14,848 nt of DNA from Hyphomicrobiales bacterium (GCA_021775795.1 JAJFHB010000048.1:1-14848); one strand, 5' to 3'; shown: positions 1 through 7,481, counted from the first letter of the stretch. Notes: a model not told the origin generated them from the letters alone. Numbers and translations: made by a program.

Positions 1-562
1 CAACGGCAATGGCCGGCATGATGAGGTGATGAAGCTGATCAAGAATGTCACCTCTATCGCCCAGACCAATGGCGGGGAGCCATCGCAGATGCACCGCGAA
101 CAGTATCATGCCGTAAATGGCAATGATCAGCGACGGCACGGCGATCACGCTCACCGAGAGGATGCCGACAAGCCGGTCGGCAAACGAGTTGCGATAAATT
201 GCAGAAAAGCAGCCCAGCGGAATTCCGAGACCGGCGGCAAGCAAGACCGATGCAAGAATCAGATTGAGGGTATGGGGAAGCTGCTCGAGAACCTCGTCGG
301 CTACGAGCCGCCTGGTCTTGATGTCGACGCCAAGATCGCCCTGAAACACGCCGATGAGGAAATTGAACACCTGCACCGGCATCGCCTGGTCGAGCCCCAG
401 ACGGGCTTCAAGTGCGGCGACCATTTCCGGCGTGGCGCGCGGGCCCAGCATTACCGTGATCGGGTCGCCGGGAGCTGCCTGTACCAGGATATAGATCGTC
501 GAGATTGCGAGAACGATGATCACGAAACCAATCGCGATCCGCCTCAGACAGAACCTCAACAT
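1..562 (-). CDS. ABC transporter permease, DppB/OppB type (3' end cut by window)
   Basis: Membrane permease of a peptide/nickel-type ABC importer, of which 187 residues are visible and the C-terminus lies beyond base 1. The start is ATG at 560-562, giving a protein that begins MLRFCLRRIAIGFVIIVLA. The first membrane helix (about residues 9-28) is followed by QAAPGDPITVMLGP, the usual start of the first periplasmic segment in DppB-like proteins. A later helix (about 98-118) and the stretch around 132-155, with GILSVSVIAVPSLIIAIYG, belong to the conserved BPD_transp_1 core. The ribosome binding site is weak (GGAAA about 12 bases upstream). It follows the binding-protein gene on the same strand after 90 bases, the normal dppA-dppB order. 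Substrate is probably a peptide or similar small solute, but cannot be read from the permease. Confidence 0.9.
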   Translation of the reverse strand, partial: MLRFCLRRIAIGFVIIVLAISTIYILVQAAPGDPITVMLGPRATPEMVAALEARLGLDQAMPVQVFNFLIGVFQGDLGVDIKTRRLVADEVLEQLPHTLNLILASVLLAAGLGIPLGCFSAIYRNSFADRLVGILSVSVIAVPSLIIAIYGMILFAVHLRWLPAIGLGDRGDILDQLHHLIMPAIAV

Positions 563-596
563 TCTTTGGTTTCCATGTTGCCAGTGGAACGCGGAC

Positions 597-635
597 CCCG
601 GAGAGCGGCCCAGTGGAACTGAGCTGTTCTCCGGG
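597..635. repeat. Intercistronic inverted repeat between binding protein and permease genes
   Basis: CCCGGAGA at 597-604 is the exact reverse complement of TCTCCGGG at 628-635. Inside the loop a second small hairpin can form (CAGT 611-614 with ACTG 618-621). It lies wholly between the binding-protein stop and the permease start. Hairpins in this place commonly stabilise the upstream message or reduce downstream transcription, so that binding protein exceeds permease. No T-run follows it in the direction of transcription, so a full terminator is unlikely. Confidence 0.5.
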
Positions 636-652
636 AGTTAGATGTTAAGGCC

Positions 653-2203
653 CTACTTCTTTGTGAAGGCGTAGAACATAGGCCGGCCGTCCGGCAGCAT
701 GCCCGGAACGATATCGCTGCTGTACATGATCACGCCGGGCGCATTGTCAACAAACAGGAATGTTCCTGATTGCTCCATGAGGTCCTGCATCTCGATGTAC
801 ATGGCGCCGCGTTCAGTGTCATCAGCGACTTCCCATGCTGCGTTCATGAGCTCCGTGTAGCGCGGATCATCAAAGCCTTCCCAGTTCCAGCCTTCGAATT
901 CAGCTTCCGTGAAATACTGCAGGCCGTACATGGCTTCCGGGTTTCCAAACCAGCCCTTGAGCGTCAACTGGCGGTCTGCGGTCTTGACTGCCGTCACATC
1001 CCAGAAGGTCGCCTCGTCCATGGCGTTGAGCTCAATGTTGAGCCCAATTTCGGCCAGGTTAGCCTGGATGACCTGGGCCTGGGTCGAGCGGCTGCCAAAG
1101 TTGGCATAGCTGAGTTCGATGGTTGCCCCTTCAGCACCAGCTTCCGCAATCAGCGCACGGGCAGCATCAGGATCATAGTTGATCATGCTTGCCGGCCTGT
1201 AGCCGACCATTCCGGGCGCGGCAAAGCCTGTCGCGCGCTGAACGCCCATGCCTTCGAAGGAGGCGTCAAGAAGCGTATCGAGATCCACACCCATCTGGAT
1301 TGCCTGGCGGACTTTCTCGTCGGCAAGACTTGGATGCTGTGCATTGATGCCCAGCCAGGTAAAATCGACTGAGCTCAGAACCTGAACTTCCGCAATGTCG
1401 CCATGTTGGGCACGAAGGTGTTCCGGACCGGTTGCGGTTGATGTGAGGAAATCCAGCTCACCAGCGGCAAAGGCCACCTCTGCTGCGAAAGCATCTGCAA
1501 TGGGGATCAGGATAACTTCATCATAGTAAGGCGCAGGCCCATACCAGTTAGGGTCGGCCCTCAGCACCATGCGTTCGCCGGGAAGAAATTCGTCGAACGT
1601 GTAGGCGCCCATCGTGGCCTTAGCCTGGATCGGGATCGTGCCATCGTTTTCCATCGCCTCTTTTTTGGAGATGATGGTGCCGCCGTACCAGCCAAGTGTC
1701 GATTGCCACATGGGCACTGCTGCGTATTTCAGATGAATGATACCACTGTGGGTGCCGGTCACTTCAACGCTTTCGAGAGCATCAAACTCACCCGCAATAT
1801 AGGAACCGACATCTTCGTCCAGGTGACGTTCGAACGAATATTTGACGTCCTCTGCCGTCAATTCGCCGTAGCCGTTCGCCCATTGCAGACCCTGTTTGAG
1901 GGTGAAAACAATGTTCGTCGGGTCAGAGAAATCGACGGATTCGGCAACATCCAACTCGAGTTTCCATTCATTGCCGGGTGCCGGCGTCGCCAGGCGCGGC
2001 AGAATGTTGAACATCAGGTAGCCATCAACCGATGTTCCCCAATATGCGGGGTCGATGCTGGCCGGGTCGCTCGGCACATAGACGCGAAGTGTTTCGGCAC
2101 TTGCCGGTGTGGCGAGAGTGCCCAGAGCAATAAAAGCGCTGGTCAGGGCACAGGCGGCACCGTTCAAGGCGGATCGCATGAATCTGGATAGATTGGTTTT
2201 CAT
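653..2203 (-). CDS. Periplasmic substrate-binding protein of peptide ABC transporter (SBP_bac_5 family)
   Basis: Extracytoplasmic solute receptor that delivers its ligand to the permease encoded downstream; 516 residues, normal for DppA/OppA-type proteins. I chose ATG at 2203 rather than the GTG at 2227: it has GGAG 11 bases upstream and gives a clean Sec signal peptide (basic MKTNLSRFMR, hydrophobic core 11-30, cleavage after ATPASA at residue 36). The mature part starts ETLRVYVPSDPASIDPAYWG, as in this family. Other family landmarks are the FTLKQGLQWANGYGELTAEDVKYS stretch (split here as FTLKQGLQWANG and LTAEDVKYSFERHL), and later GAYTFDEFLPGERMVLRADP followed by NWYGPAPYYDEV. The ligand could be a peptide, opine, nickel complex or glycoside; the sequence alone does not decide. 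Confidence 0.93.
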   Translation of the reverse strand: MKTNLSRFMRSALNGAACALTSAFIALGTLATPASAETLRVYVPSDPASIDPAYWGTSVDGYLMFNILPRLATPAPGNEWKLELDVAESVDFSDPTNIVFTLKQGLQWANGYGELTAEDVKYSFERHLDEDVGSYIAGEFDALESVEVTGTHSGIIHLKYAAVPMWQSTLGWYGGTIISKKEAMENDGTIPIQAKATMGAYTFDEFLPGERMVLRADPNWYGPAPYYDEVILIPIADAFAAEVAFAAGELDFLTSTATGPEHLRAQHGDIAEVQVLSSVDFTWLGINAQHPSLADEKVRQAIQMGVDLDTLLDASFEGMGVQRATGFAAPGMVGYRPASMINYDPDAARALIAEAGAEGATIELSYANFGSRSTQAQVIQANLAEIGLNIELNAMDEATFWDVTAVKTADRQLTLKGWFGNPEAMYGLQYFTEAEFEGWNWEGFDDPRYTELMNAAWEVADDTERGAMYIEMQDLMEQSGTFLFVDNAPGVIMYSSDIVPGMLPDGRPMFYAFTKK

Positions 2204-2475
2204 CTGAATGTTGTCTCCACTAGACACTTTTGGTCTCTCCCGGTCAGCCGGCGATGCGGCAACCTGGAAAACATTTTGAGCTTTGCTGCTTTTTAGTCTT
2301 GTGCCGGATTGTCCGTCTTCGGACCTGCGGGCACAACTGGAATCGAATGATGCCTCTGATGCTAGTTTACCCTATAATAGCTTCAACTAGCGTCAAAATC
2401 TGCTCGCCCTTTGTCGTCAATTGGGATTACTGTTGTCTAACACGGCGCAAACTCGACCATGGGTTGGACAAGGCT
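2204..2475. promoter_or_regulatory. Divergent control region of transporter operon and regulator gene
   Basis: 272 bases between the binding-protein start (minus) and the regulator start (plus). The plus frame is open here from 2230, but the translation is cysteine-rich and has no recognisable domain, so I treat it as non-coding. It contains a perfect TATAAT at 2373-2378 (plus), a TTGACG at 2391-2396 (minus), and an inverted repeat listed separately. No good -35 box lies 16-18 bases upstream of the TATAAT, which fits an activator-dependent or regulated promoter but proves nothing. Confidence 0.45.
2361..2391. promoter_or_regulatory. Candidate operator: 7-bp inverted repeat around TATAAT
   Basis: GCTAGTT at 2361-2367 and AACTAGC at 2385-2391 are exact reverse complements separated by 17 bases, so the half-site centres are about 24 bases apart, more than two helical turns. 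The spacer contains the TATAAT at 2373-2378. Placement in the divergent region next to a helix-turn-helix gene suggests a binding site for that protein, with a bound dimer covering the -10 box. The assignment of protein to site is inference. Confidence 0.45.
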
Positions 2476-3294
2476 ATGGCACTGGAACATCTGGCTCAGA
2501 ACCTGAAACTGCTGTGCAGTTACGGTCGATCCGTCTCGGACATTTGCCGGCGCCTCAAGATAAACCGCCAGCAATTCAACCGTTATCTGGCCGGAAAATC
2601 AAAGCCATCTCTGCACACTGTACGGCGCATCTGCGATTTCTTCGGCATTGAAGACCACGAAATTTTTCTGGACCACAGCGACTTTCTGGAACTCATTCGA
2701 CTGCGCCCGCCTCGCCTGGACCGCTCGCACAATCCACTGCACGGGTTCTTTGAGCGGCTCTGCCAAGCCCCTGAACAGGACCTGAAGGACCGGGAAAAAT
2801 ATCTTGGATATTATTTCTACTATTTTCAGCCCGACCGTCTCAGCGGTGTAATTTATCGAAACCTGATCAGTCTGTATCAGGAAGGCGATGTCATCTTGAG
2901 CAAACAGATAGAACGCTACCCGAAGAGTGAGTTCAGCCTGCCGAGCGTCATGAAACACGAAGGTGTTGTTTATGCGGTGTCGGACCGCCTGGTGATAACC
3001 GAGCGTGAAGAGGAATCGGGCTCGTCAATCTGGCATTCGATCTTCTATGCAACAGACTACAAACGCGCCACATTCCTTTCGGGCATTTCGCTGGGCATCA
3101 GCCCGGAAAGCGCACATGAAATTGTCTGTGCCCGGTCGCTGCTTGAGTTCCTCGGCCGGGACATCGACGTCAGAGACGCGCTTGCACAGTGCGGTGCGCA
3201 TAATTGCGACGCCCCGGAAATCAGCGATTATGTCCAGTATTGCGTCTCCAACGACGTTCCCGATAGTGCCGCGGCGATGATGCCAAGGTATTGA
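2476..3294 (+). CDS. XRE-like helix-turn-helix transcriptional regulator with unknown C-terminal domain
   Basis: DNA-binding regulator, 272 residues from ATG 2476. I chose this start because the upstream frame does not look like protein and AAGG/GGA lie just before it. Residues 17-58 form an XRE-type helix-turn-helix: RSVSDICRRLKINRQQFNRY, then LAGKSKPSLHTVRRICDFFG. This is followed by about 200 residues without a domain I can name, including a YYFYYF aromatic run near 112-117 and a beta-rich part (HEGVVYAVSDRLVITERE, 161-178) that could sense a ligand. It is divergent from the peptide transporter operon, the usual position for a local regulator of it, and is followed after 8 bases by a glycosyltransferase gene, so both are probably on one transcript. 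Regulation of the transporter and of itself is inferred from position. Confidence 0.75.
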   Translation: MALEHLAQNLKLLCSYGRSVSDICRRLKINRQQFNRYLAGKSKPSLHTVRRICDFFGIEDHEIFLDHSDFLELIRLRPPRLDRSHNPLHGFFERLCQAPEQDLKDREKYLGYYFYYFQPDRLSGVIYRNLISLYQEGDVILSKQIERYPKSEFSLPSVMKHEGVVYAVSDRLVITEREEESGSSIWHSIFYATDYKRATFLSGISLGISPESAHEIVCARSLLEFLGRDIDVRDALAQCGAHNCDAPEISDYVQYCVSNDVPDSAAAMMPRY

Positions 3295-3302
3295 CCCGAA
3301 CG

Positions 3303-4286
3303 ATGAACAATTCAATTCCCCGAATTATCCATCAGACCTGGAAGACAGAAGAACTTCCCCCTGACTATTTGCTCTACCGCGAAAGCGTAAGGACCCATAA
3401 CCCTGACTGGGACCATTGGCTTTGGACCGACACTGACAACCGCCGGCTCATTGACCAGCACTATCCCTGGTTCCTCGAAACTTACGATGGCTACAAACAT
3501 TCAATCGAGCGCGCGGACGCTGTCCGGTACTTCATCCTGCTGCATTATGGAGGTGTCTATATCGACCTCGACATGGAGTGCCTTCAGCCTATTGAGCCGC
3601 TGTTTGAAAAGGAGGATGTGCATTTTACGTTACTTGCCTCGCCCACCATCCATGACACGGTCATTTCCAATGCGCTGATGGCAGCATCCAGGGAGCATGC
3701 CTTTTTCGCCTTTCTGACAAAGCGACTACCGCACGTGGTCAAGAGCGACATCACGTTTGCCGATGTTTTCAACAACACCGGTCCGGATATGCTGACCCGG
3801 CATATTCGTCTGTTTGAAAATGTCATGCCCATCGGTGTCGTTGGACTGGACAAGGTCTGTGACCGAGGCATTCTTGATCAGGTGCCGGCTCTCAGTGGAA
3901 TGAGCATTGATGAGATTCGAACTGGAAAACATCTTTTCTTTATTCACCATCACACCAACATCTGGAATGTTCAGCATCCGCCCCCTCCGGCCACCATCGA
4001 CGGTTTCGTTGTGCTTGAAAATCAAGACATATTCGGCTTCGACATCGACTATGTGGAGTACGGGCCCGGTGAGTATGGCGTGATTGCAGATACTGCCGCT
4101 GCAAATCCAGACGCCGTCGCCTTCAACTACAATGGCTACATCAAGGGCGGCGGCGGTAAGCTTGAGCGTTGCTCAGCCGACAGCGGCTGGATCAAACCGG
4201 GCATTACCCCGTGGGTCTGTGTCAAGCAGGGTGCGATCAAACACCTTACCCAGGCAAACTCAGTTCCAGGAGATCGCCAGGTGTGA
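3303..4286 (+). CDS. GT32-type glycosyltransferase with C-terminal PAN/apple-like region
   Basis: Sugar transferase of the GT32 (Och1-like, Gly_transf_sug) group, 327 residues. Visible landmarks are the N-terminal IPRIIHQTWKT (5-15), HNPDWDHWLWTD (32-43), ERADAVRYFILLHYGGVYID (69-88) and the metal/nucleotide-sugar DXD motif DLD at 88-90, then NNTGPDMLTRHI (157-168). The catalytic part ends near 230. The remaining 90 residues (ENQDIFGFDIDY, 239-250; ANPDAVAFNYNGY, 267-279) resemble a PAN/apple module without its usual cysteines. There is no signal peptide or membrane helix, so it should act in the cytoplasm. ATG 3303 is preferred; TTG 3291, directly after an AAGG, is an alternative adding four residues. 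It starts 8 bases after the regulator and its 3' end overlaps the convergent transferase gene by 41 bases. Confidence 0.85.
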   Translation: MNNSIPRIIHQTWKTEELPPDYLLYRESVRTHNPDWDHWLWTDTDNRRLIDQHYPWFLETYDGYKHSIERADAVRYFILLHYGGVYIDLDMECLQPIEPLFEKEDVHFTLLASPTIHDTVISNALMAASREHAFFAFLTKRLPHVVKSDITFADVFNNTGPDMLTRHIRLFENVMPIGVVGLDKVCDRGILDQVPALSGMSIDEIRTGKHLFFIHHHTNIWNVQHPPPPATIDGFVVLENQDIFGFDIDYVEYGPGEYGVIADTAAANPDAVAFNYNGYIKGGGGKLERCSADSGWIKPGITPWVCVKQGAIKHLTQANSVPGDRQV

Positions 4287-5028
4287 TAACGCGCTGTGCA
4301 AGCAGGCGTTCTATGACGACGTGCGGCGCAACCTTCAACCGCGTGTGGTTGATGATCTGGCGGCCACGCTCTGGCATCCCTTCCGCCAGCACCCCTTCGC
4401 CCAATACCGGCGAATCGTATCGCTTTGAGAGCAGACTGAAGATCGACTGATCATGTCTGTGGGCACTGAAGCCTTCGTAATTTGGCAGGCCGCAGACATT
4501 TGGCTGGTCTGTCAGGATCCTTTCGTCCTCCGCATAGGCCAGATACCGGGCAACGAACTCTTGAGACCATGCCGATTTGCGCAGCATGAAACAGCTGGCG
4601 AAACGATGCGGCGAACCGGCAACTTCTTCTTTGTCCATGTCGATCAGGACAAACGCGTCACGCTTGGTGAACTGTGCCTCAGTAAACGCCTGACCGGCGA
4701 TCAGCAGGTCGGCATGATGCCGATCAAGCCTCTCCACCATCGGGTCGATTGGGTTGACGAAGTGCATGGCGGCGTCTGCGTAGAAAAGAACATCCCCCTC
4801 GTCCAGTTCTGCAAGGGTTTTTGCCACCAGATAAGGTTTCCAAAGCCAATAGCCGGCACCACGTGTTGCTGAAAGGGGTTTTGCGTTACGGCGCCTAAAA
4901 TCGGCATCGATATCCGCCGGCCCATAAAGATGGCAGACGTCAAATCCGAACAACCTGCCAGTGAGGGCATTGATCGACTGGTAGGCCGCAAAGGGTTCAT
5001 CGGCGTATGTAACCAGAACGCTTTTCAC
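4246..5028 (-). CDS. Putative glycosyltransferase, GT-A-like, family not assigned
   Basis: 260 residues, GTG start at 5028 overlapping the stop of the upstream gene (GTGA), so probably translationally coupled. The features point to a GT-A fold enzyme: RGAGYWLWKPYLVAKTL (56-72), a strand ending in an acidic motif, GDVLFYADAAM (78-88), in the place where DXD motifs sit, and HDQSIFSLL (192-200), a pattern common near the C-terminal part of small transferases. I recognise the GYWLWKP signature from uncharacterised bacterial sugar transferases but cannot name a donor or acceptor. No membrane segment. Last gene of a three-gene transferase operon. Confidence 0.65.
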   Translation of the reverse strand: MKSVLVTYADEPFAAYQSINALTGRLFGFDVCHLYGPADIDADFRRRNAKPLSATRGAGYWLWKPYLVAKTLAELDEGDVLFYADAAMHFVNPIDPMVERLDRHHADLLIAGQAFTEAQFTKRDAFVLIDMDKEEVAGSPHRFASCFMLRKSAWSQEFVARYLAYAEDERILTDQPNVCGLPNYEGFSAHRHDQSIFSLLSKRYDSPVLGEGVLAEGMPERGRQIINHTRLKVAPHVVIERLLAQRVITPGDLLELSLPG

Positions 5029-6023
5029 GTCCGCTCGCCCGGTTCGTACAGGCGGCCGCCGCAGCGGCAGGATCGGTCACAACCGTGAGCGAGTTTCACC
5101 GCCAGGCGCTTCTGCGGATCAATTTCTGCAAGATCGAGCAGATCCTTGAACCGCTGCGAGTAACCGTCACGCTTCCAGCTCAAATGTCTCTCATAGGCTT
5201 CATCATCCCCATCCAGAACCTTCAGGTAATCGGCAAGCTCGCGAGGCGAGGAAAAATCTGAGGCGTTGATGAAGGCCTCATCCGCCGGCATGAACTCACC
5301 TACATTGGGAGCGCCGAGGTAGACCGGCACCACGCCACTTGCAAGCGCGTGGTAAACCCTTTCGGTGACGTAGTCCTCTGTGACGGAGTTTTCAAAGGCC
5401 AGGTAGAATTTGTAACGCGGCAACACCGACAGGACGCTGCCCCAGGCACCAGTAGTCCAGCCTCCGCTTACAAAGCCTTCGATATCCGCATTGTGTAAGC
5501 ACTTGCCGGGGCTGTCGACACGCATATGGCACATGAGTTTGGAAGCGAGATCATCTCGATGGGCAACCGGGTTCGAGGCGATGTACACCGCAAGGGCACC
5601 GTCAGATGGCCCGGATCGTTCCGGCACGGGATCCATAAACGTCCCGTACTCCCGCCAGTTGGGATAAATGCAGGGCACATCGGAATCGAGCCGATACGTC
5701 ATGTGAACATCGAACAAGCGCATCGCCTGTTTGTCCCGGAGCAAAGGATAATTGACGTCGCTTTCCATGCTCATGAGGACCCAGGGCTGACGCTTTGAGG
5801 GCGGCAGATCGACAATTGAGGGCCCATGCAGCCAGACAGCATCTGCCTCGTGCAAGCGGCTGCGGTCCGATGTGAAGGTGAGCTCAATGTCCGGACCGTT
5901 GGCATTTTCCACACGTTTGCCGTCAAGGTATTCAGCGCCAAAAAAATGTTTCGTCCAGGCCAGAACCAGAAGTTTCGTCGATTTCAAATCCTTTGGAATC
6001 TGCTGCACTGCGCCGGCTTTCAT
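5025..6023 (-). CDS. GT10-family glycosyltransferase (alpha-1,3/4-fucosyltransferase-like)
   Basis: 332 residues. The C-terminal half carries the GT10 signature in order: YKFYLAFENS (204-213), EDYVTERVYHALASGVVPVY (216-235), LGAPNVGEFMPADEAFINAS (236-255), then a DFSSPRELADYL stretch. Earlier motifs also fit: MSMESDVNYP (84-93) and HMTYRLDSDVPCIYPNW (107-123), equivalent to the YRRDSD segment that lines the GDP-fucose site. The usual TEK is TER here. Characterised members transfer fucose from GDP-fucose to GlcNAc or Glc of lipopolysaccharide, capsule or milk-type glycans; the acceptor here is unknown. The last 20 residues contain CDRSCRCGG, a small cysteine cluster. ATG 6023 overlaps the preceding stop (ATGA), and the stop overlaps the next start. 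Confidence 0.85.
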   Translation of the reverse strand: MKAGAVQQIPKDLKSTKLLVLAWTKHFFGAEYLDGKRVENANGPDIELTFTSDRSRLHEADAVWLHGPSIVDLPPSKRQPWVLMSMESDVNYPLLRDKQAMRLFDVHMTYRLDSDVPCIYPNWREYGTFMDPVPERSGPSDGALAVYIASNPVAHRDDLASKLMCHMRVDSPGKCLHNADIEGFVSGGWTTGAWGSVLSVLPRYKFYLAFENSVTEDYVTERVYHALASGVVPVYLGAPNVGEFMPADEAFINASDFSSPRELADYLKVLDGDDEAYERHLSWKRDGYSQRFKDLLDLAEIDPQKRLAVKLAHGCDRSCRCGGRLYEPGERT

Positions 6024-7216
6024 GATTCGATATCAAAGCTCATGAGACCGGCCAGATGTCGGCACACACGGTCCGCGTTGAAGCGCGTGTGAAGTTGCGG
6101 TGGAAGGTCAAGTGCAATTTTGTGTGCAGAGTTCTGATTCTCATAGACCGTGCGCATCAACTCACCGGCATGGCGCTCATCTGCTGCGGCCCAAAGCGCG
6201 TCCCCGGACGACTGAAAATGCCCGTCCTGTTTCTCTTCCGAAACTCTCACCATGTCGTGGTGAACCAGAAACGGGTAATCCGCGCCCAAATAATCCAGAT
6301 GGCCTCCCCACCCCGTGATGATGACAGGGTTGCCGAACAACGCCGCATCGAAGGACGTAAGACCCCACCCCTCACTGTGTGTCAAACTGACGAAACAATC
6401 GCCACGGCTATGCAGCCGATCAATATCGAGGGCCGGGAGGAATTTCGCGATCAAATGAATTTTGGCAGGATTTGCATACTCCGAAATTATGTTGGCGAGT
6501 GACCACCAGGTGGTGAGCTCGTGAGGCCGCATGGGGGAGTGTTGGTTCTTCTCCGAAGCAAAGTGGGAGATGCTGTTCACCGCGTCGGTCTTGACGATTA
6601 AAGCCACCTTGTCATTGCCATCAAACGCCTCCAGATAGGCACGGATCGTCCTTTCCAGAGCCTTGCGCGTCGTCCAGGTTCCGATGGTGTAGAAGACGTA
6701 ATCATCTTCAGCAACATCGCCCCAGGTAGCGCCGCCGAGAACGGGCTCAACGGCGCGGGCAATATGTGGCACGACTTCGACGGCGGCCGTCACACCGGCT
6801 GACAGGAGGCTCTGGCGGTTAAAGGCTGACGGCACAAACACACACTCATATAGGTTTAATGCCGGCAGCCAGGTTGCTGGTATTTGTTCCAGCTCCCATG
6901 TGACGTAGGTGAATGGCCGCAGATCGGGTTCGGCGTGGCGCCAGTAGAGCTGGGCATCAGGTGGTGGCAGGTCCACCAGTATTGTGTCACACGCGATTTG
7001 CCGCTGCCACAAAGGCAATACATCATCGCGGATCTGCGGGTGAAGATCACGGTGGTTGACCGCTTTTATTGAGGGATCATCGACGTTTGGGAGAAGGGGT
7101 GCCCAGGTTACCGGCACACCGAGTGCATGCAAGCCTGCAATATATTCAGAACCCGCATTACCATACCCACAGCCAGGCTTTAGCGTTACGACCTTGAGAC
7201 CGCGCGTCCGAGCCAT
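6020..7216 (-). CDS. GT4-like glycosyltransferase (GT-B fold)
   Basis: 398 residues, typical length for a GT-B enzyme. The N-terminal domain starts LKVVTLKPGCGYGNAGSEYI (7-26), with the glycine-rich loop expected for the acceptor side. The C-terminal nucleotide-sugar domain has YTIGTWTTRKAL (176-187), VALIVKTD (204-211) and the signature SLTHSEGWGLTSFDAALFGN (277-296). The usual E-x7-E motif is E282-x7-D290, so the second acid is Asp. This is followed by PVIITGWGGHLDYL. The start at 7216 has no Shine-Dalgarno sequence of its own and lies three bases after an in-frame stop that ends a short upstream ORF. First large gene of the minus-strand transferase operon; cytoplasmic or peripheral at the inner membrane. 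Confidence 0.82.
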   Translation of the reverse strand: MARTRGLKVVTLKPGCGYGNAGSEYIAGLHALGVPVTWAPLLPNVDDPSIKAVNHRDLHPQIRDDVLPLWQRQIACDTILVDLPPPDAQLYWRHAEPDLRPFTYVTWELEQIPATWLPALNLYECVFVPSAFNRQSLLSAGVTAAVEVVPHIARAVEPVLGGATWGDVAEDDYVFYTIGTWTTRKALERTIRAYLEAFDGNDKVALIVKTDAVNSISHFASEKNQHSPMRPHELTTWWSLANIISEYANPAKIHLIAKFLPALDIDRLHSRGDCFVSLTHSEGWGLTSFDAALFGNPVIITGWGGHLDYLGADYPFLVHHDMVRVSEEKQDGHFQSSGDALWAAADERHAGELMRTVYENQNSAHKIALDLPPQLHTRFNADRVCRHLAGLMSFDIES

Positions 7217-7219
7217 GTT

Positions 7220-7336
7220 TCAGCAGCCGCGGCCATCGCTGCAGGAACGCTGTGGGCAACCGCTGTTCCGCTGGCCTCGCATTTCTTCCGCAGTATGGCA
7301 TGTAGTTGCAATCGATTTTTCCAGATCTTTGCCCAT
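7220..7336 (-). CDS. Possible small upstream ORF in frame with the GT4 gene
   Basis: 38 codons from ATG at 7334-7336, beginning MGKDLEKSIATTCHTAEEM. AAGAGG lies six bases before this start, a far better ribosome binding site than any in front of the GT4 gene. It ends with TGA at 7220-7222, and AAC-ATG follows at once in the same frame, so reinitiation at the GT4 start, or stop-codon readthrough into it, would be possible. The end of the peptide is cysteine- and arginine-rich and not obviously folded. It may be a regulatory leader, a real small protein, or chance. Confidence 0.3.
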   Translation of the reverse strand: MGKDLEKSIATTCHTAEEMRGQRNSGCPQRSCSDGRGC

Positions 7337-7449
7337 AAGGCACCTCTTCGCCGAACGGCTTCGCTCCCGCGCCTGCATGGCAAGCAGATAACCGCCTCTT
7401 CTCACCGGACGCAACCTCCGACGATGCTGGCGCGGCATCTATGTTGTTA

Positions 7450-7481
7450 TTGAGGGCTTTATTCAACTTGCGTGCCCTCAA
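7450..7481. repeat. 8-bp perfect inverted repeat upstream of yafJ
   Basis: TTGAGGGC at 7450-7457 and GCCCTCAA at 7474-7481 are exact reverse complements with a 16-base AT-richer spacer. It ends 40 bases before the yafJ start, where it could be an operator or a hairpin in the 5' leader. Which protein, if any, binds it is unknown. Confidence 0.5.

Noticed and set aside
26-622. 198-codon plus-strand frame over the permease region
   Set aside because: It is antisense to a clear DppB-type permease, and its translation is low-complexity, rich in His, Arg and Asp, with no fold.
2230-2475. N-terminal extension of the regulator (82 extra codons)
   Set aside because: Cysteine-rich, unlike an XRE protein, and it would place the promoter region and the inverted repeat inside the coding sequence. 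ATG 2476 puts the helix-turn-helix near the N-terminus, as usual.
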